Shown: positions 9,831 to 18,738 of the stretch, piece after piece
How positions within the stretch are numbered: the first letter of the stretch is position 1
Layout of the letters: every line of letters starts with the position of its first letter
Assembly: GCF_002794255.1 (NCBI RefSeq)
Contig: NZ_PGGW01000039.1
Coordinates: 124,001-188,000, forward strand
From: Streptomyces carminius
Lineage (GTDB): Bacteria; Actinomycetota; Actinomycetes; Streptomycetales; Streptomycetaceae
Length of the DNA stretch: 64,000 nt
Reading direction: 5' to 3'
The notes under the pieces: generated by a model
Databases searched by the model: none
Seen by the model: the letters and a program-made list of their open reading frames with translations, nothing else
Told to the model about the DNA's origin: nothing
Translations under genes and position numbers: made by a program

Positions 9831-12080
9831 GTGGCGGGCAAGTCCCCCGACAGGTCGGAACAGCAGATGTCGTCGGGGGAGAAGACGACGGAGAGGGTGG
9901 GAACGGTTCCCAAACCGGCGCGTGATCCTCGTATCGCGCTGAGCAATCCCTCTCCGGACGCGGGGAGGACCGGCCCGGATGCCGGAAGAGCCGGGAACGC
10001 CGGGTCCGGTGGCGAGGCCGGTGGCGACGAGGGCGGGAGGCCGGCGCCGAACGGCGCGGTGTCCGTGAAGACCGCCGGGGGGCCGGACGGGGAGGCTGCC
10101 GGGGAGGCTGCCGAGGGGAAGGTGCCCGAGGAGGCTCCGGCGGACGAGGCGGACGAGGGGACCGGGAGCGGGAGCGGCACCGGCGGCGGTGCCGACGACG
10201 ACCGGGATGAGGACGGCGGGGACGGTGCCGTCTCCGGCGGAGCCGGTGAGGGAGCCGGTGAGACCGTGGGGGCGGCTGACGCCGCGGACCGCGACGCGTC
10301 CGAGGGCGCCGCCGAGGATGGTGTGGCCGGGGACGGGGAGTCCGTCGCGGAGGACTCGGAGCCGGCGGCGGTGGACCAGAAGACGGCGGTCTTCCGGGTG
10401 CCCCGGGACCGTTCGGAGAAGGACGGCACGGACGGGGACACCGGCAAGAACACCGGCAAGGACACCGGTGAGGCCGGGGACGGGCCGGAGGAGAAGCCCG
10501 CGGACACCGGAACGGTCGACCAGCCCACCGCGGTCTTCCGGGCGGTGCCCCCCGGAACCGACGCCGGAACCGACGCCGGAACCGGCACCCCGACCGACGC
10601 CGGACCGTCCGCGGAGCCGGAGAAGCCGGAGAAGGACGGGAAGGCGGAGACCGGGGCGGAGCGGACGAGCCGGTTCGTGCCGCTGAAGTCCGCCGACGGC
10701 CCCCGGACGTCCGAGCCCGCCGCAGTGACCTCCGGGAAGCCCGGGGAGTCCCCGGACACCGGTCTGCCGGAGGCCGAGCGGACGCGGCAGCAGCCGCTGC
10801 CGCCGCACCGCCCCCTGGAACTGCTGGCCGAGCTGACGAACAAGCCCGCCCCGCCGCCGACCCCGCTCCGTACCGCCCTGCGGCGCGTCAAGATCTGGTC
10901 GCCGCTCGCCGTGCTGCTGGCGATCGCCTTCTGCGTGGCGCAGCTGCTGCGTCCGCTGCCCGCGCCGGAACTGGTCCTCACCGCCGACTCCACCTACTCC
11001 TTCGAGGGCGACAGGCCCTCCCCGGCCTGGCCCCCGGAGGGGCAGGCCGTGGTGGAGGTCGAGGGGCTCGGCTCGCTCGGCTCCTACGGCGAGGAGAAGC
11101 CGGTGCCGATAGCGAGCGTGGCGAAGGTGATGACGGCGTACATCCTCCTGCGCGACCACCCCTTCGAGAAGGGGGAGGAGGGTCCCATGATCCCCGTGGA
11201 CGAGAAGGCCGAGGAGGACGCGGGGCTCAGCGCCGAGGGCGAGTCCACCGTGGAGGTGGAGGCGGGCGAGGAGATCTCCGCCACGGAGGCGCTCAACGCC
11301 CTGATGCTGGCGTCCGCCAACAACGTGGCGCGGCTGGTGGCCCGCTGGGACGCGGGCTCCGAGAAGGCGTTCGTCGAGAAGATGAACGCCACCGCCGAGG
11401 AACTCGGGATGAGGAACACCACCTACACCGACGCCAGCGGGCTCCGCGAGGACACCGTCAGCACGGCCGCCGACCAGGTGAAGCTGGGCAGGAAGGTGAT
11501 GGACTTCGAGATCTTCCGGGAGATCGTCAAGCAGCCCTCCTACACCGACCGCAACGGCACCGCGCACAGCAACTGGAACCGCCTCGTCCCGTACAACGGC
11601 GCCGTGGGCATCAAGACCGGCACCACCACCGCGGCCGGCGGCAACCTGCTCTTCGCCGGTGAGAAGGAGATCGGCGGCACCACCCAGCTGATCATCGGCG
11701 CCGTCCTCGGGCAGCACAAGCCGCCGATCATCGACACCGTCGTCAGTGAGAGCCGGGAGCTGCTGGTCTCCGTGCAGGAGGCCCTGAAGGCCGAGAAGAT
11801 CGTCGCGAAGGGCGATGTGGTCGGCTACGTGGACGACGGCCTCGGCGGCCGTACCGAGGTGGTCGCCACCGAGGACGTCACGGCGGTCGGCTGGCCCGGT
11901 CTGGAGGTCGAGCTCGGCCTGACCGACGGCGGCGAGACCGTGCCGGGCGAGGCGGCACCGGGCGAGACCGTCGGCACCCTGACGGTGGGCAGCGGGCCGG
12001 GCCAGGTGAAGGTCCCGGTGGCACTCCGGCAGGAGCTGGCCGAACCGGGCATCGGGGCGCGGCTCACCCGCGTCCTGTAG
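9831..12080 (+). CDS. D-alanyl-D-alanine carboxypeptidase (penicillin-binding protein, peptidase S11)
   Basis: The predicted 749-residue protein trims the terminal D-alanine from peptidoglycan stem peptides outside the membrane. All three serine-peptidase motifs are present: SVAK (Ser429, Lys432), SAN (495-497) and KTG (595-597). Before the catalytic domain are about 350 residues of acidic, Gly/Glu/Asp/Pro-rich, probably disordered cytoplasmic sequence, then one membrane segment (about 355-377, LAVLLAIAFCVAQLL). The long N-terminal tail is typical of Streptomyces homologues and contains two copies of a TAVFR motif. The GTG at 9831 is favoured over the GTG at 9804 because GGAGG precedes it by five bases. 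Downstream are two more envelope-protein genes on the same strand. Confidence 0.92.
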   Translation: MAGKSPDRSEQQMSSGEKTTERVGTVPKPARDPRIALSNPSPDAGRTGPDAGRAGNAGSGGEAGGDEGGRPAPNGAVSVKTAGGPDGEAAGEAAEGKVPEEAPADEADEGTGSGSGTGGGADDDRDEDGGDGAVSGGAGEGAGETVGAADAADRDASEGAAEDGVAGDGESVAEDSEPAAVDQKTAVFRVPRDRSEKDGTDGDTGKNTGKDTGEAGDGPEEKPADTGTVDQPTAVFRAVPPGTDAGTDAGTGTPTDAGPSAEPEKPEKDGKAETGAERTSRFVPLKSADGPRTSEPAAVTSGKPGESPDTGLPEAERTRQQPLPPHRPLELLAELTNKPAPPPTPLRTALRRVKIWSPLAVLLAIAFCVAQLLRPLPAPELVLTADSTYSFEGDRPSPAWPPEGQAVVEVEGLGSLGSYGEEKPVPIASVAKVMTAYILLRDHPFEKGEEGPMIPVDEKAEEDAGLSAEGESTVEVEAGEEISATEALNALMLASANNVARLVARWDAGSEKAFVEKMNATAEELGMRNTTYTDASGLREDTVSTAADQVKLGRKVMDFEIFREIVKQPSYTDRNGTAHSNWNRLVPYNGAVGIKTGTTTAAGGNLLFAGEKEIGGTTQLIIGAVLGQHKPPIIDTVVSESRELLVSVQEALKAEKIVAKGDVVGYVDDGLGGRTEVVATEDVTAVGWPGLEVELGLTDGGETVPGEAAPGETVGTLTVGSGPGQVKVPVALRQELAEPGIGARLTRVL

Positions 12081-12233
12081 GGCGGGTACGCAGTGCGCCC
12101 GGTGCGTCCGGCGCGTCCCGGGCATCGGGGGCGCCCGGTGCGAGAGGAACGCCGCGGTCCGGGGCCGGTGCCGGCCCCGGATCCCGGCCGGCCGCCCGCC
12201 GGCGGGGGGAGACCGAGACAGGAGTTACGGAAC

Positions 12234-14075
12234 GTGGTGAGCGAAGCGGGGCCCCTGCGCCCGTACCGCACCCTTCGGCGGTTCCTCGCCGAGGCCGCCG
12301 GCCGGGTCCGCGCCCTGTGCGCCGCGGGCCCGGCCGGCACGGCGACGGTCGTCGGCACACTGCTGTTCGCCGCCGTACTGCACCTGCTGTGGTTCCTGCT
12401 GTTCGCCAACAGCGGCGGCGACCTGGCCGCGCAGGACGCCTGGGCGGAGTTCGTCGGCCGGTATCCGCGTTCCGCGTACAACCTGGCCTGGTACGGGGGG
12501 ATGCACCCGGTCTCCTACAGCGTCCTCTCGCCGTACCTGATGGCGGTCATCGGGGTACGGGCCACCATGATCGTCGCCGGGACGCTCTCCGCGGGACTGC
12601 TGGCACTGCTCCTGGTCCGCTCCCCGCTGCGCCGGCCGCTGCCGGTCGCGCTGTTCGGCGCCTTCGCCCTGACCTGCAACGCCGTCTCGGGGCGGGTCAC
12701 CTTCGGGCTGGGGATACTGTTCGCGCTGGGCGCGGTGACGGCGATCTGGGCCTGGCCGCCGCGGTGGCGGCACCGCCGGTGGGCCCGGGTGGTGACGGCC
12801 GCGGTGCTGTCCGGCCTGGCGACGGCGGGCAGCCCGGTGGCCGGGCTGTTCCTGATGGTGGTGGCCGCCGGACTGCTGCTCCAGGGCCGGTGGCGGGTGA
12901 CGGTCGCGCTGGCGCTCCCGCCGCCCGTGGTGGTGGCCACCTCCGCGCTCCTGTTCCCCTTCCACGGCGAGCAGCCGATGCCGCTGTCGTCGCTGGCCTT
13001 CCCGGTGCTCTGCTCGGCGGCGGTGTGGGTGCTGGCCCCGCGCGAGTGGCGCACGGCCCGGCTCGGGGCGGCGGTGTACGGGCTGGGGGTGATCGCCACC
13101 TGGGCGATCCCCTCGCAGGTCGGCTCCAACGTGGAGCGGCTGGCGCTGATCTTCGGCAACGTGGTGCTGCTGGCGCTGCTGACCGAGCGGGTGGTCGCCC
13201 CCGCCGCCGGACGCCCCTGGTGGCACGCGCGCCGGTACACCGCGCTGCTGCTGGTCTTCACCACGGTCCTGGGCTGGCAGCTCTTCAAGCCGGTGTGGGA
13301 CGTGGTGCGGACCACCCCGGACGCCGCCTGGGCCCGCGAGCTGGCCCCGCTGGTGGACCGGCTCCAGCGGGTGGACGCCGAGCGCGGCCGGGTCGAGGTC
13401 GTCCCCGTGCGCAGCCACCGCGAGGCGTCCGCCCTGGTGCCGTACGTCAACCTCGCCCGCGGCTGGAACCGGCAGGCCGACACCGAGCGCAACCCCCTCT
13501 TCTACGACGAGGACGTCCCGCTCACCGCGGACTCCTACCGCCGCTGGCTGGACCGCTGGGCGGTGCGCTACGTGGTGCTGCCCAGCGACGACCCGGACGG
13601 TGCGGGCGAGGCGGAGGCCGAGCTGGTGCGCGGCGGGCTGCCGTATCTGGAGGAGGTCTGGTCGGACGCCAACTGGCGGCTGTACCGGGTCGTCGACCCG
13701 GTGCCGATGGCCGATCCGCCCGCCGAGGTCGTACGGGCCGCCGCGGAGGGGGTGGAGGTCTCCGTGCCCGAGCCGGGGGAGGTGCGGGTCCGCATACCCT
13801 GGTCGCCGTGGCTGGGACTGGTGGACGAGGAGGGGAAGCCGGTCGAGCCGCCGGAGGAGGGCGAACCGAACGCGGCGGGCTGTCTGCGGGCGGCCGAGCC
13901 GGTGACGGAGGGCAGACAGGACGGCGGCAACGTGGGCGACGGCGAGGAGGATCCGCCGGCCGACGAGTGGACGGTGCTGGAGGCGCCCGCCCCCGGCACC
14001 TACCGGATCGCCGCGCCCTACCGGCTGCCGCGCGGCACCCCGTGCCCGGCGCCGGAGGAGCGCGGGGCGGACTGA
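12234..14075 (+). CDS. Polytopic membrane protein of unknown function
   Basis: This predicted 613-residue integral membrane protein has about ten or more hydrophobic segments in its first 400 residues, for example TVVGTLLFAAVLHLLWFLLF and LGLGILFALGAVTAIWAW-like stretches. They are followed by an extracytoplasmic domain of about 200 residues. The overall plan resembles GT-C-type glycosyltransferases or transporter-like proteins found in Streptomyces envelope clusters, but no diagnostic motif was recognised, so no reaction is assigned. The GTG at 12234 (or the adjacent one at 12237) follows AGGAG by about nine bases. The gene lies 153 bp after the carboxypeptidase and 106 bp before the YihY gene, suggesting a shared envelope role. 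Confidence 0.75.
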   Translation: MVSEAGPLRPYRTLRRFLAEAAGRVRALCAAGPAGTATVVGTLLFAAVLHLLWFLLFANSGGDLAAQDAWAEFVGRYPRSAYNLAWYGGMHPVSYSVLSPYLMAVIGVRATMIVAGTLSAGLLALLLVRSPLRRPLPVALFGAFALTCNAVSGRVTFGLGILFALGAVTAIWAWPPRWRHRRWARVVTAAVLSGLATAGSPVAGLFLMVVAAGLLLQGRWRVTVALALPPPVVVATSALLFPFHGEQPMPLSSLAFPVLCSAAVWVLAPREWRTARLGAAVYGLGVIATWAIPSQVGSNVERLALIFGNVVLLALLTERVVAPAAGRPWWHARRYTALLLVFTTVLGWQLFKPVWDVVRTTPDAAWARELAPLVDRLQRVDAERGRVEVVPVRSHREASALVPYVNLARGWNRQADTERNPLFYDEDVPLTADSYRRWLDRWAVRYVVLPSDDPDGAGEAEAELVRGGLPYLEEVWSDANWRLYRVVDPVPMADPPAEVVRAAAEGVEVSVPEPGEVRVRIPWSPWLGLVDEEGKPVEPPEEGEPNAAGCLRAAEPVTEGRQDGGNVGDGEEDPPADEWTVLEAPAPGTYRIAAPYRLPRGTPCPAPEERGAD

Positions 14076-14181
14076 GCCGGGCCCGGCCCGCTCCGCGCGC
14101 CCGGTGAGCCGGGTCCGGTCACGGGCCGGCCCGTGACCGCACCCGCACATGACCGGGCCCGCACCGGGAATCCCGTAGGCC

Positions 14182-15234
14182 ATGGCGAACACGTGGTGGG
14201 CCCTGCTGCGCGGCACGGTCAAGGAGTTCCTGGACGACGAGATCCCCGACCGGGCGGCGACCCTCACCTACTACGGGGTGCTGTCGATCTTCCCGGCGCT
14301 GCTGCTGCTGGTCTCGCTGCTGGGCACGGTCGGTGAGCGGGCGACCGAGACCATCCTGGAGAACCTGGAGCAGCTCACCCCCGGCCCGGCCCGCGAGATC
14401 CTGTTCGACGCCGTGAACGAACTGCAGCGCGGCACCGGCGGCGGCCTGCTGGCGATCTTCAGCCTGCTGGCCGCGATCTGGGCGGCCTCCGGCTACGTGG
14501 CCGCGTTCATCCGCACCGCCAACCACGTCTACGACATCCCCGAGGGCCGCCCGGTGTGGAAGCTCACCCCGCTGCGGATCGGCGTCACGCTGGTGCTGAT
14601 GGTGCTGCTCGCACTGAGCGCGGTGATCGTGGTGTTCACGGGCGGGATCGCGGAGAAGGTCGGGAAGGTCGTCGGCCTGGGCGACCAGGCGCTGCTGGTG
14701 TGGTCGATCGCCAAGTGGCCGGTGCTGGTGCTGCTGGTGGCGGCGATCATCAGCACGCTGTACTGGTCGGCGCCCAACGCCCGGCTGCGGGGGCTGCGGA
14801 TGGCGCCCGGCAGTGTGCTCGCCGTGCTGCTGTGGCTGGTCGCCTCGGCGGGCTTCGCGGTCTACACGGCGAACTTCGGCTCGTACAACAAGACCTACGG
14901 CACGCTCGCCGGGGCCGTCGTCTTCCTGGTGTGGCTGTGGCTGTCGAACCTGGCCATCCTGCTCGGCCTGGAGCTGGACGCGGAGCTGGCCCGCCGGCGG
15001 GCGTACGCCGGCGGGCTGCCGCGCGGGGAGGAGCCGTACGTGGAGCCGCGCGACACCGCCAAGTGGCCGCGCGCGCTCCGTCTGGAGTTCAAGCGCCGCC
15101 GCCGGGAGCGGCGCCACGCCGCGGACGGCACGGCGGACGGCACCCCGGACGACGCCGCCGCGGACGACAAGGCGGACGGCGCGCCGCCCGCCGGCTCAGT
15201 GGTGCGGGAGAAACGCGACCAGCCGGCGGACTGA
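14182..15234 (+). CDS. YihY/virulence factor BrkB family membrane protein
   Basis: The predicted 350-residue protein has the YihY/BrkB fold: an amphipathic N terminus with RAATLTYYGVLSIFPALLLL, then six hydrophobic segments, including GGGLLAIFSLLAAIWAASGY, and a conserved TYGTLAGAVVFLVWLWLSN near residue 240. The C-terminal 60 residues are charged and probably cytoplasmic. The family was once misnamed ribonuclease BN; its role is unresolved and may involve envelope transport. The last 39 bp overlap the 3' end of the convergent DUF3618 gene. No clear ribosome binding site precedes the ATG. Confidence 0.9.
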   Translation: MANTWWALLRGTVKEFLDDEIPDRAATLTYYGVLSIFPALLLLVSLLGTVGERATETILENLEQLTPGPAREILFDAVNELQRGTGGGLLAIFSLLAAIWAASGYVAAFIRTANHVYDIPEGRPVWKLTPLRIGVTLVLMVLLALSAVIVVFTGGIAEKVGKVVGLGDQALLVWSIAKWPVLVLLVAAIISTLYWSAPNARLRGLRMAPGSVLAVLLWLVASAGFAVYTANFGSYNKTYGTLAGAVVFLVWLWLSNLAILLGLELDAELARRRAYAGGLPRGEEPYVEPRDTAKWPRALRLEFKRRRRERRHAADGTADGTPDDAAADDKADGAPPAGSVVREKRDQPAD

Positions 15235-15570
15235 GCCCGGCACCTCCCCGTTGTGCCGCGCCAGATACGGCCGGGGCCGGGGCCGCTGCCACCGGTGCCG
15301 GTGGCGCAGCGCCAGGGCCGCCAGGGCGAGGGCCAGCACGAGGCCGCCGCCCGCGGCCAGCGGCCGGGCCCCGCGCCGTCCCGCCTGTGCCGCCTGCGCG
15401 GCCCTGCGCCGCGCGTGCTTCTTGACGTCGGTCCTGGCGGCCAGCTCCTCGAGGGTGTCGCCGAGCTCCCGGCGGGTCCGCTCGATACGGGCGCGCAGTT
15501 CCGCCGGGGTGTCCGGGTCGGCGGGGATGCCGGGGAGGCCGGAGGCGCCGGGATCGCTCGAAGCGGTCAT
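15196..15570 (-). CDS. DUF3618 domain-containing membrane protein
   Basis: The 124-residue protein has the DUF3618 helix (about residues 20-55: TPAELRARIERTRRELGDTL, then EELAARTDVKKHARR) followed by one membrane segment (LAAGGGLVLALALAALAL). It overlaps the upstream holin-like gene by four bases (ATGA), so the two are translationally coupled; this pairing is common in actinobacteria and suggests a small membrane complex of unknown role. Its 3' end overlaps the convergent YihY gene by 39 bp. Confidence 0.88.
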   Translation of the reverse strand: MTASSDPGASGLPGIPADPDTPAELRARIERTRRELGDTLEELAARTDVKKHARRRAAQAAQAGRRGARPLAAGGGLVLALALAALALRHRHRWQRPRPRPYLARHNGEVPGSVRRLVAFLPHH

Positions 15571-15989
15571 CGCCGCACCCTTCCCCTGATCTCGTCGAAG
15601 TCCTCGTGCATGCCCCGGATCGCGCCCTCCGGCTTCACCGGTGCCGCCTTGCGCACCTCCTGCCTGCCCAGCAGCGCCAGCAGGCCGGCGACCAGGAACA
15701 GCACCACCATCACCACCAGGGCCGACAGCCACACCGGCCACACCACGGACAGCCCGGCGATCGCGGACGCGATCCCGGCCTGCACCGCGAGGAAGGCGAC
15801 CGTCGCGGCGCCGCCCAGCAGTCCGCCGCCCAGCCCGGCCCGTTTGCCCTTCTCGGCCATCTCCGTCCGGGCGAGCTGCATCTCCTCCCGTACGAGCTGC
15901 GACATCTGCGCGGTGGCGCGTGCCACCAGCTCACCGACGGAGTGTTCGCTCCCGCTCCGGTGTCCGTCCATCCGATGCATCGTGCTCAT
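15567..15989 (-). CDS. Phage-holin-like (holin-X/DUF1469 family) membrane protein
   Basis: This 140-residue protein has an N-terminal amphipathic helix (SVGELVARATAQMSQLVREE, then MQLARTEMAEKGKRAGLGGG) and two membrane segments (about residues 60-110). It belongs to the actinobacterial phage-holin family 3/superfamily 6-like group, chromosomal proteins for which no lytic function has been shown. The ATG at 15989 is preceded by GAGGGGAG. It forms an ATGA-overlapping pair with the DUF3618 gene. Confidence 0.85.
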   Translation of the reverse strand: MSTMHRMDGHRSGSEHSVGELVARATAQMSQLVREEMQLARTEMAEKGKRAGLGGGLLGGAATVAFLAVQAGIASAIAGLSVVWPVWLSALVVMVVLFLVAGLLALLGRQEVRKAAPVKPEGAIRGMHEDFDEIRGRVRR

Positions 15990-16439
15990 CGTCGTTGCGC
16001 TCCCCTCGTGGGTCACCGCTGCGAGTACCTCCGCTCACGGTCGGCTAACCATGTGTCACCCGATCGTCAGTCCGGCCGCCGTGCCCGTCCGGCCGGACGG
16101 GCGGTCCGGGGCGTGCGCAACAGGCCATTCCCGTGCCGTCCGGCCGGGCGGGGGCGCGAAGGGCGCGGTTCCCCGCGTTTCCCGTGTTTCCCGCGCTTCC
16201 CCGTGCTCGCGGGCGCGGTACGAGACGGCCCATACCGGGGCGAGCGCGGTCGCCGGGGCGGCGCCGCGATGGCCGGTTGGCGCCGGTCGTTCCGGCAGGT
16301 CCTCTTGTCCGGCGGCGCCGGTCCCCCTAGGAAGACTGGCGGCGCGGCGTGCGGAGGTGCCGCCGGACGCGTCGTCCGGCTGTGCGACCGGCTCCGCTCC
16401 CCACGGCGGGCGAGCGGGCGGGCGGAGAGGAGCTGAGAC
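15990..16439. other. Intergenic region between divergent holin-like and DNRLRE genes
   Basis: No gene is seen in 450 bp. The region should carry two divergent promoters. Around 16168-16206 the sequence GTTTCCC/GTTTCCCGCG recurs four times in slightly varied form, a weak direct repeat of unknown meaning. A good ribosome binding site (GGAGAGGAGC) for the downstream gene ends at 16432. Confidence 0.5.
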
Positions 16440-18386
16440 ATGCCAGGGCTGTGGCGGCGTGACCGGTCACGGGAACGATTACGGGACCGGTCGCGGGACC
16501 GGCGGCGGAAGCGGCCACCAGGACGCGCGCTGTCCCGGCTGGCGGCGGGGGCGGCCCTCACCGTGGCGGTGCCGGGGGCCCTCGCCGTTCCGGCGGACGC
16601 CCGCACCACCGGCCCGCCGGACCGGGCCCCGGCGATCGGTGCGGCCGGTGCGGCGGGCCCGGCCGCCGAGACGGCCCGGGCTCGGGCCGAGGCCCGCCGC
16701 ACCGGGAAGTCCGTCGAGCTGGCCTCGCGCACCACGGAGACCGCCCGCACCGTCGTCAACCCCGACGGCACCCGCACCACCACCCTGACCCCCGGGCCCG
16801 AACGCGTCCGGCGCGACGGGCGGTGGCGGCCGGTGGACGCGACCCTCGTCCGGCGCGGCGGACGCGTCGAGGCCCGCGCCCACCCCGGGGACCTCACCCT
16901 GGACGCGGGCGGCGGCGAGCGCCCCCGCTCCCTCGCGGCGGCCGGTGAGGCCGCCCCGCGCGACCTGGTCACCCTCGGCACGGGCGAGGGCGAGATCACC
17001 CTCCAGTGGCGGGGCGGCCTGCCCGCGCCGGTGCTGGCGGGTACCACCGCCCGCTACCCGGACGCCGTACCCGGCGCGGACGTGCTGGTGGAGGCCACCC
17101 GCACCGGCTTCGAGCAGTTCGTGGAGATCAAGCGCCGCCCGGACACCGACCGCTACTCCTACACCCTGCCCGTCCGCACCGAGGGCCTGCGGGCCGCGGC
17201 GCAACCGGACGGCTCGGTGCTGTTCACCGACGCCGCCACCGGACGGCAGCGGGCGGTGCTGCCCGCGCCGGTGATGTGGGACGCGGCCGTGGACCCGGTC
17301 TCCGGCGAGCACACCCGCCGCGCGCCGGTGGACATGGCGGTGGTCGAGCGCGGTCCCGGCGCGGTCGACCTGGTCCTCACCCCCGACGCCGACTTCCTCG
17401 CCGACCCCGCCACCCGCTACCCCGTCACCGTCGACCCCGGCGCCTCGGAGCTGAGCGCGGCCTTCGACACCTACGTGCAGCAGGGCGAGACGGTCGACTG
17501 GTCCGGCGACACCGAACTCGACTTCGGCAACCCGGGCACGGTCAACGAGGACGGCACCCCCCGGACCGCCCGGTCCTTCATCCAGTGGGGCTTCGGCGGC
17601 CTCGCGGGCGCCAACGTCTTCTCCGCCGAGCTGTTGCTGTGGAACTTCCACTCCGGCAACACCGACTGCGAGCCCCACTCGTGGACTCTGTGGTCCACCG
17701 GCGCCCCGTCCCGGGCCTCGCGGTGGGACCGGCAGCCCGAGTGGACGGAGCTGTACGCCTCCTCCGCCGAGACCAGGGGCAACCCGGCCTGCGGCGAGCC
17801 CGGCTGGATCACCGCGGACGCCACCGACCTGGTGCAGTCCTGGGCCCACCGGCGGACCAGCGACGCCTACCTGGGCATTCAGGCCAGCACCGACGCCGTC
17901 GGGGGCTGGAAGCGCGTCAACTCCTCCGAGCACCCGGAGAACCAGCCCCGGCTGACCGTCACCTACAACATCCCGCCGATGACCGCCTTCAACCCGATGG
18001 CCGGGCCGCCGTTCGAGCAGGGCAACGACGGGGTGTGGCAGGTGGACACCCTCACCCCGACCCTGCGGACCATCGTCTACGACGCCGACGGCGACCGGGT
18101 GGACACGGCCTTCGAGGTCTACGACACCGGGACCGGTCGGCTGATCGCCGTCCTGGAGTCCGGGCCGCGGGACTCCCTGGGGACCGCCGAGGTCGTGGTG
18201 CCGCCGGGACGGCTGGCGGACGGCGGGACGTACGCCTTCCGGACCCAGGGCTACGACGGGACGCACTACAACCCCGACTGGTCCGCCGAGGTGCCGTTCA
18301 CCGTCGCCCTGCCGACCGAGGAGCCCCCGGACGACTGCGAGGAGCCCCCGGACGACGGCTGCGAACCGCCGGACGAGGGCCGCTGA
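16440..18386 (+). CDS. Secreted DNRLRE domain-containing protein
   Basis: The predicted 648-residue exported protein begins with a very arginine-rich stretch and a hydrophobic signal segment ending in an Ala-Asp-Ala-type site near residue 55. A beta-rich region follows that is typical of Streptomyces surface and RHS-toxin N termini (EARRTGKSVELASRTTETA), then a DNRLRE domain at about residues 340-510 with PVTVDPG ahead of it and a terminal HPENQPRLTVTY. It ends with a short repeat, EEPPDDCEEPPDDGCEPPDEG. Related proteins usually continue for over a thousand residues into RHS repeats and a toxin; here the protein stops with a proline/acidic cysteine-containing tail and the next frame is unrelated. 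GGAGAGGAGC precedes the ATG. Its role is unknown, possibly surface adhesion. Confidence 0.8.
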   Translation: MPGLWRRDRSRERLRDRSRDRRRKRPPGRALSRLAAGAALTVAVPGALAVPADARTTGPPDRAPAIGAAGAAGPAAETARARAEARRTGKSVELASRTTETARTVVNPDGTRTTTLTPGPERVRRDGRWRPVDATLVRRGGRVEARAHPGDLTLDAGGGERPRSLAAAGEAAPRDLVTLGTGEGEITLQWRGGLPAPVLAGTTARYPDAVPGADVLVEATRTGFEQFVEIKRRPDTDRYSYTLPVRTEGLRAAAQPDGSVLFTDAATGRQRAVLPAPVMWDAAVDPVSGEHTRRAPVDMAVVERGPGAVDLVLTPDADFLADPATRYPVTVDPGASELSAAFDTYVQQGETVDWSGDTELDFGNPGTVNEDGTPRTARSFIQWGFGGLAGANVFSAELLLWNFHSGNTDCEPHSWTLWSTGAPSRASRWDRQPEWTELYASSAETRGNPACGEPGWITADATDLVQSWAHRRTSDAYLGIQASTDAVGGWKRVNSSEHPENQPRLTVTYNIPPMTAFNPMAGPPFEQGNDGVWQVDTLTPTLRTIVYDADGDRVDTAFEVYDTGTGRLIAVLESGPRDSLGTAEVVVPPGRLADGGTYAFRTQGYDGTHYNPDWSAEVPFTVALPTEEPPDDCEEPPDDGCEPPDEGR

Positions 18387-18738
18387 CGTCCCCGGCACCG
18401 GGCGGGGCGGGGCGGAGCCGTGGCCGCCCGCCGCCCCGGTGCCGGGGACTTGGTTTCGGCCGGTCGGCCCGGCCGGATCCGCACTCGGCCGCAGCGGAAC
18501 GGCGCCCGGCCGGTACCGGGGGATGCCGACCCGCGCCCGTGCCACGGTGCCGATCCGGGCGGGGCCCGTTCGTGCGCCGCCGTCGGACTCCCCCGGGGAA
18601 CGGCCCGCCCGGCACGCCGGCGGCGTAGGCTCCTCACCGGGAGAGCTGACACCCTTTCAGCAGCCTTCCCGGAAGTTCCCCCAGGGCCGGGGGCAGGCCG
18701 CCCCGGCCCGCCCGGCCCCCACGGAACGGAGTCCGCCC
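18387..18738. other. Intergenic region before the flavin oxidoreductase gene
   Basis: No gene is recognised in these 352 bp. GGAG at 18728-18731 serves as the ribosome binding site of the downstream gene. GC-rich inverted sequences around 18395-18450 could act as a terminator for the DNRLRE gene, but no single clean stem stands out. Confidence 0.4.

Noticed and set aside
9789..12125. Long minus-strand open frames opposite the carboxypeptidase gene
   Set aside because: They follow from third-position GC bias. The plus-strand gene has the SxxK, SxN and KTG motifs.
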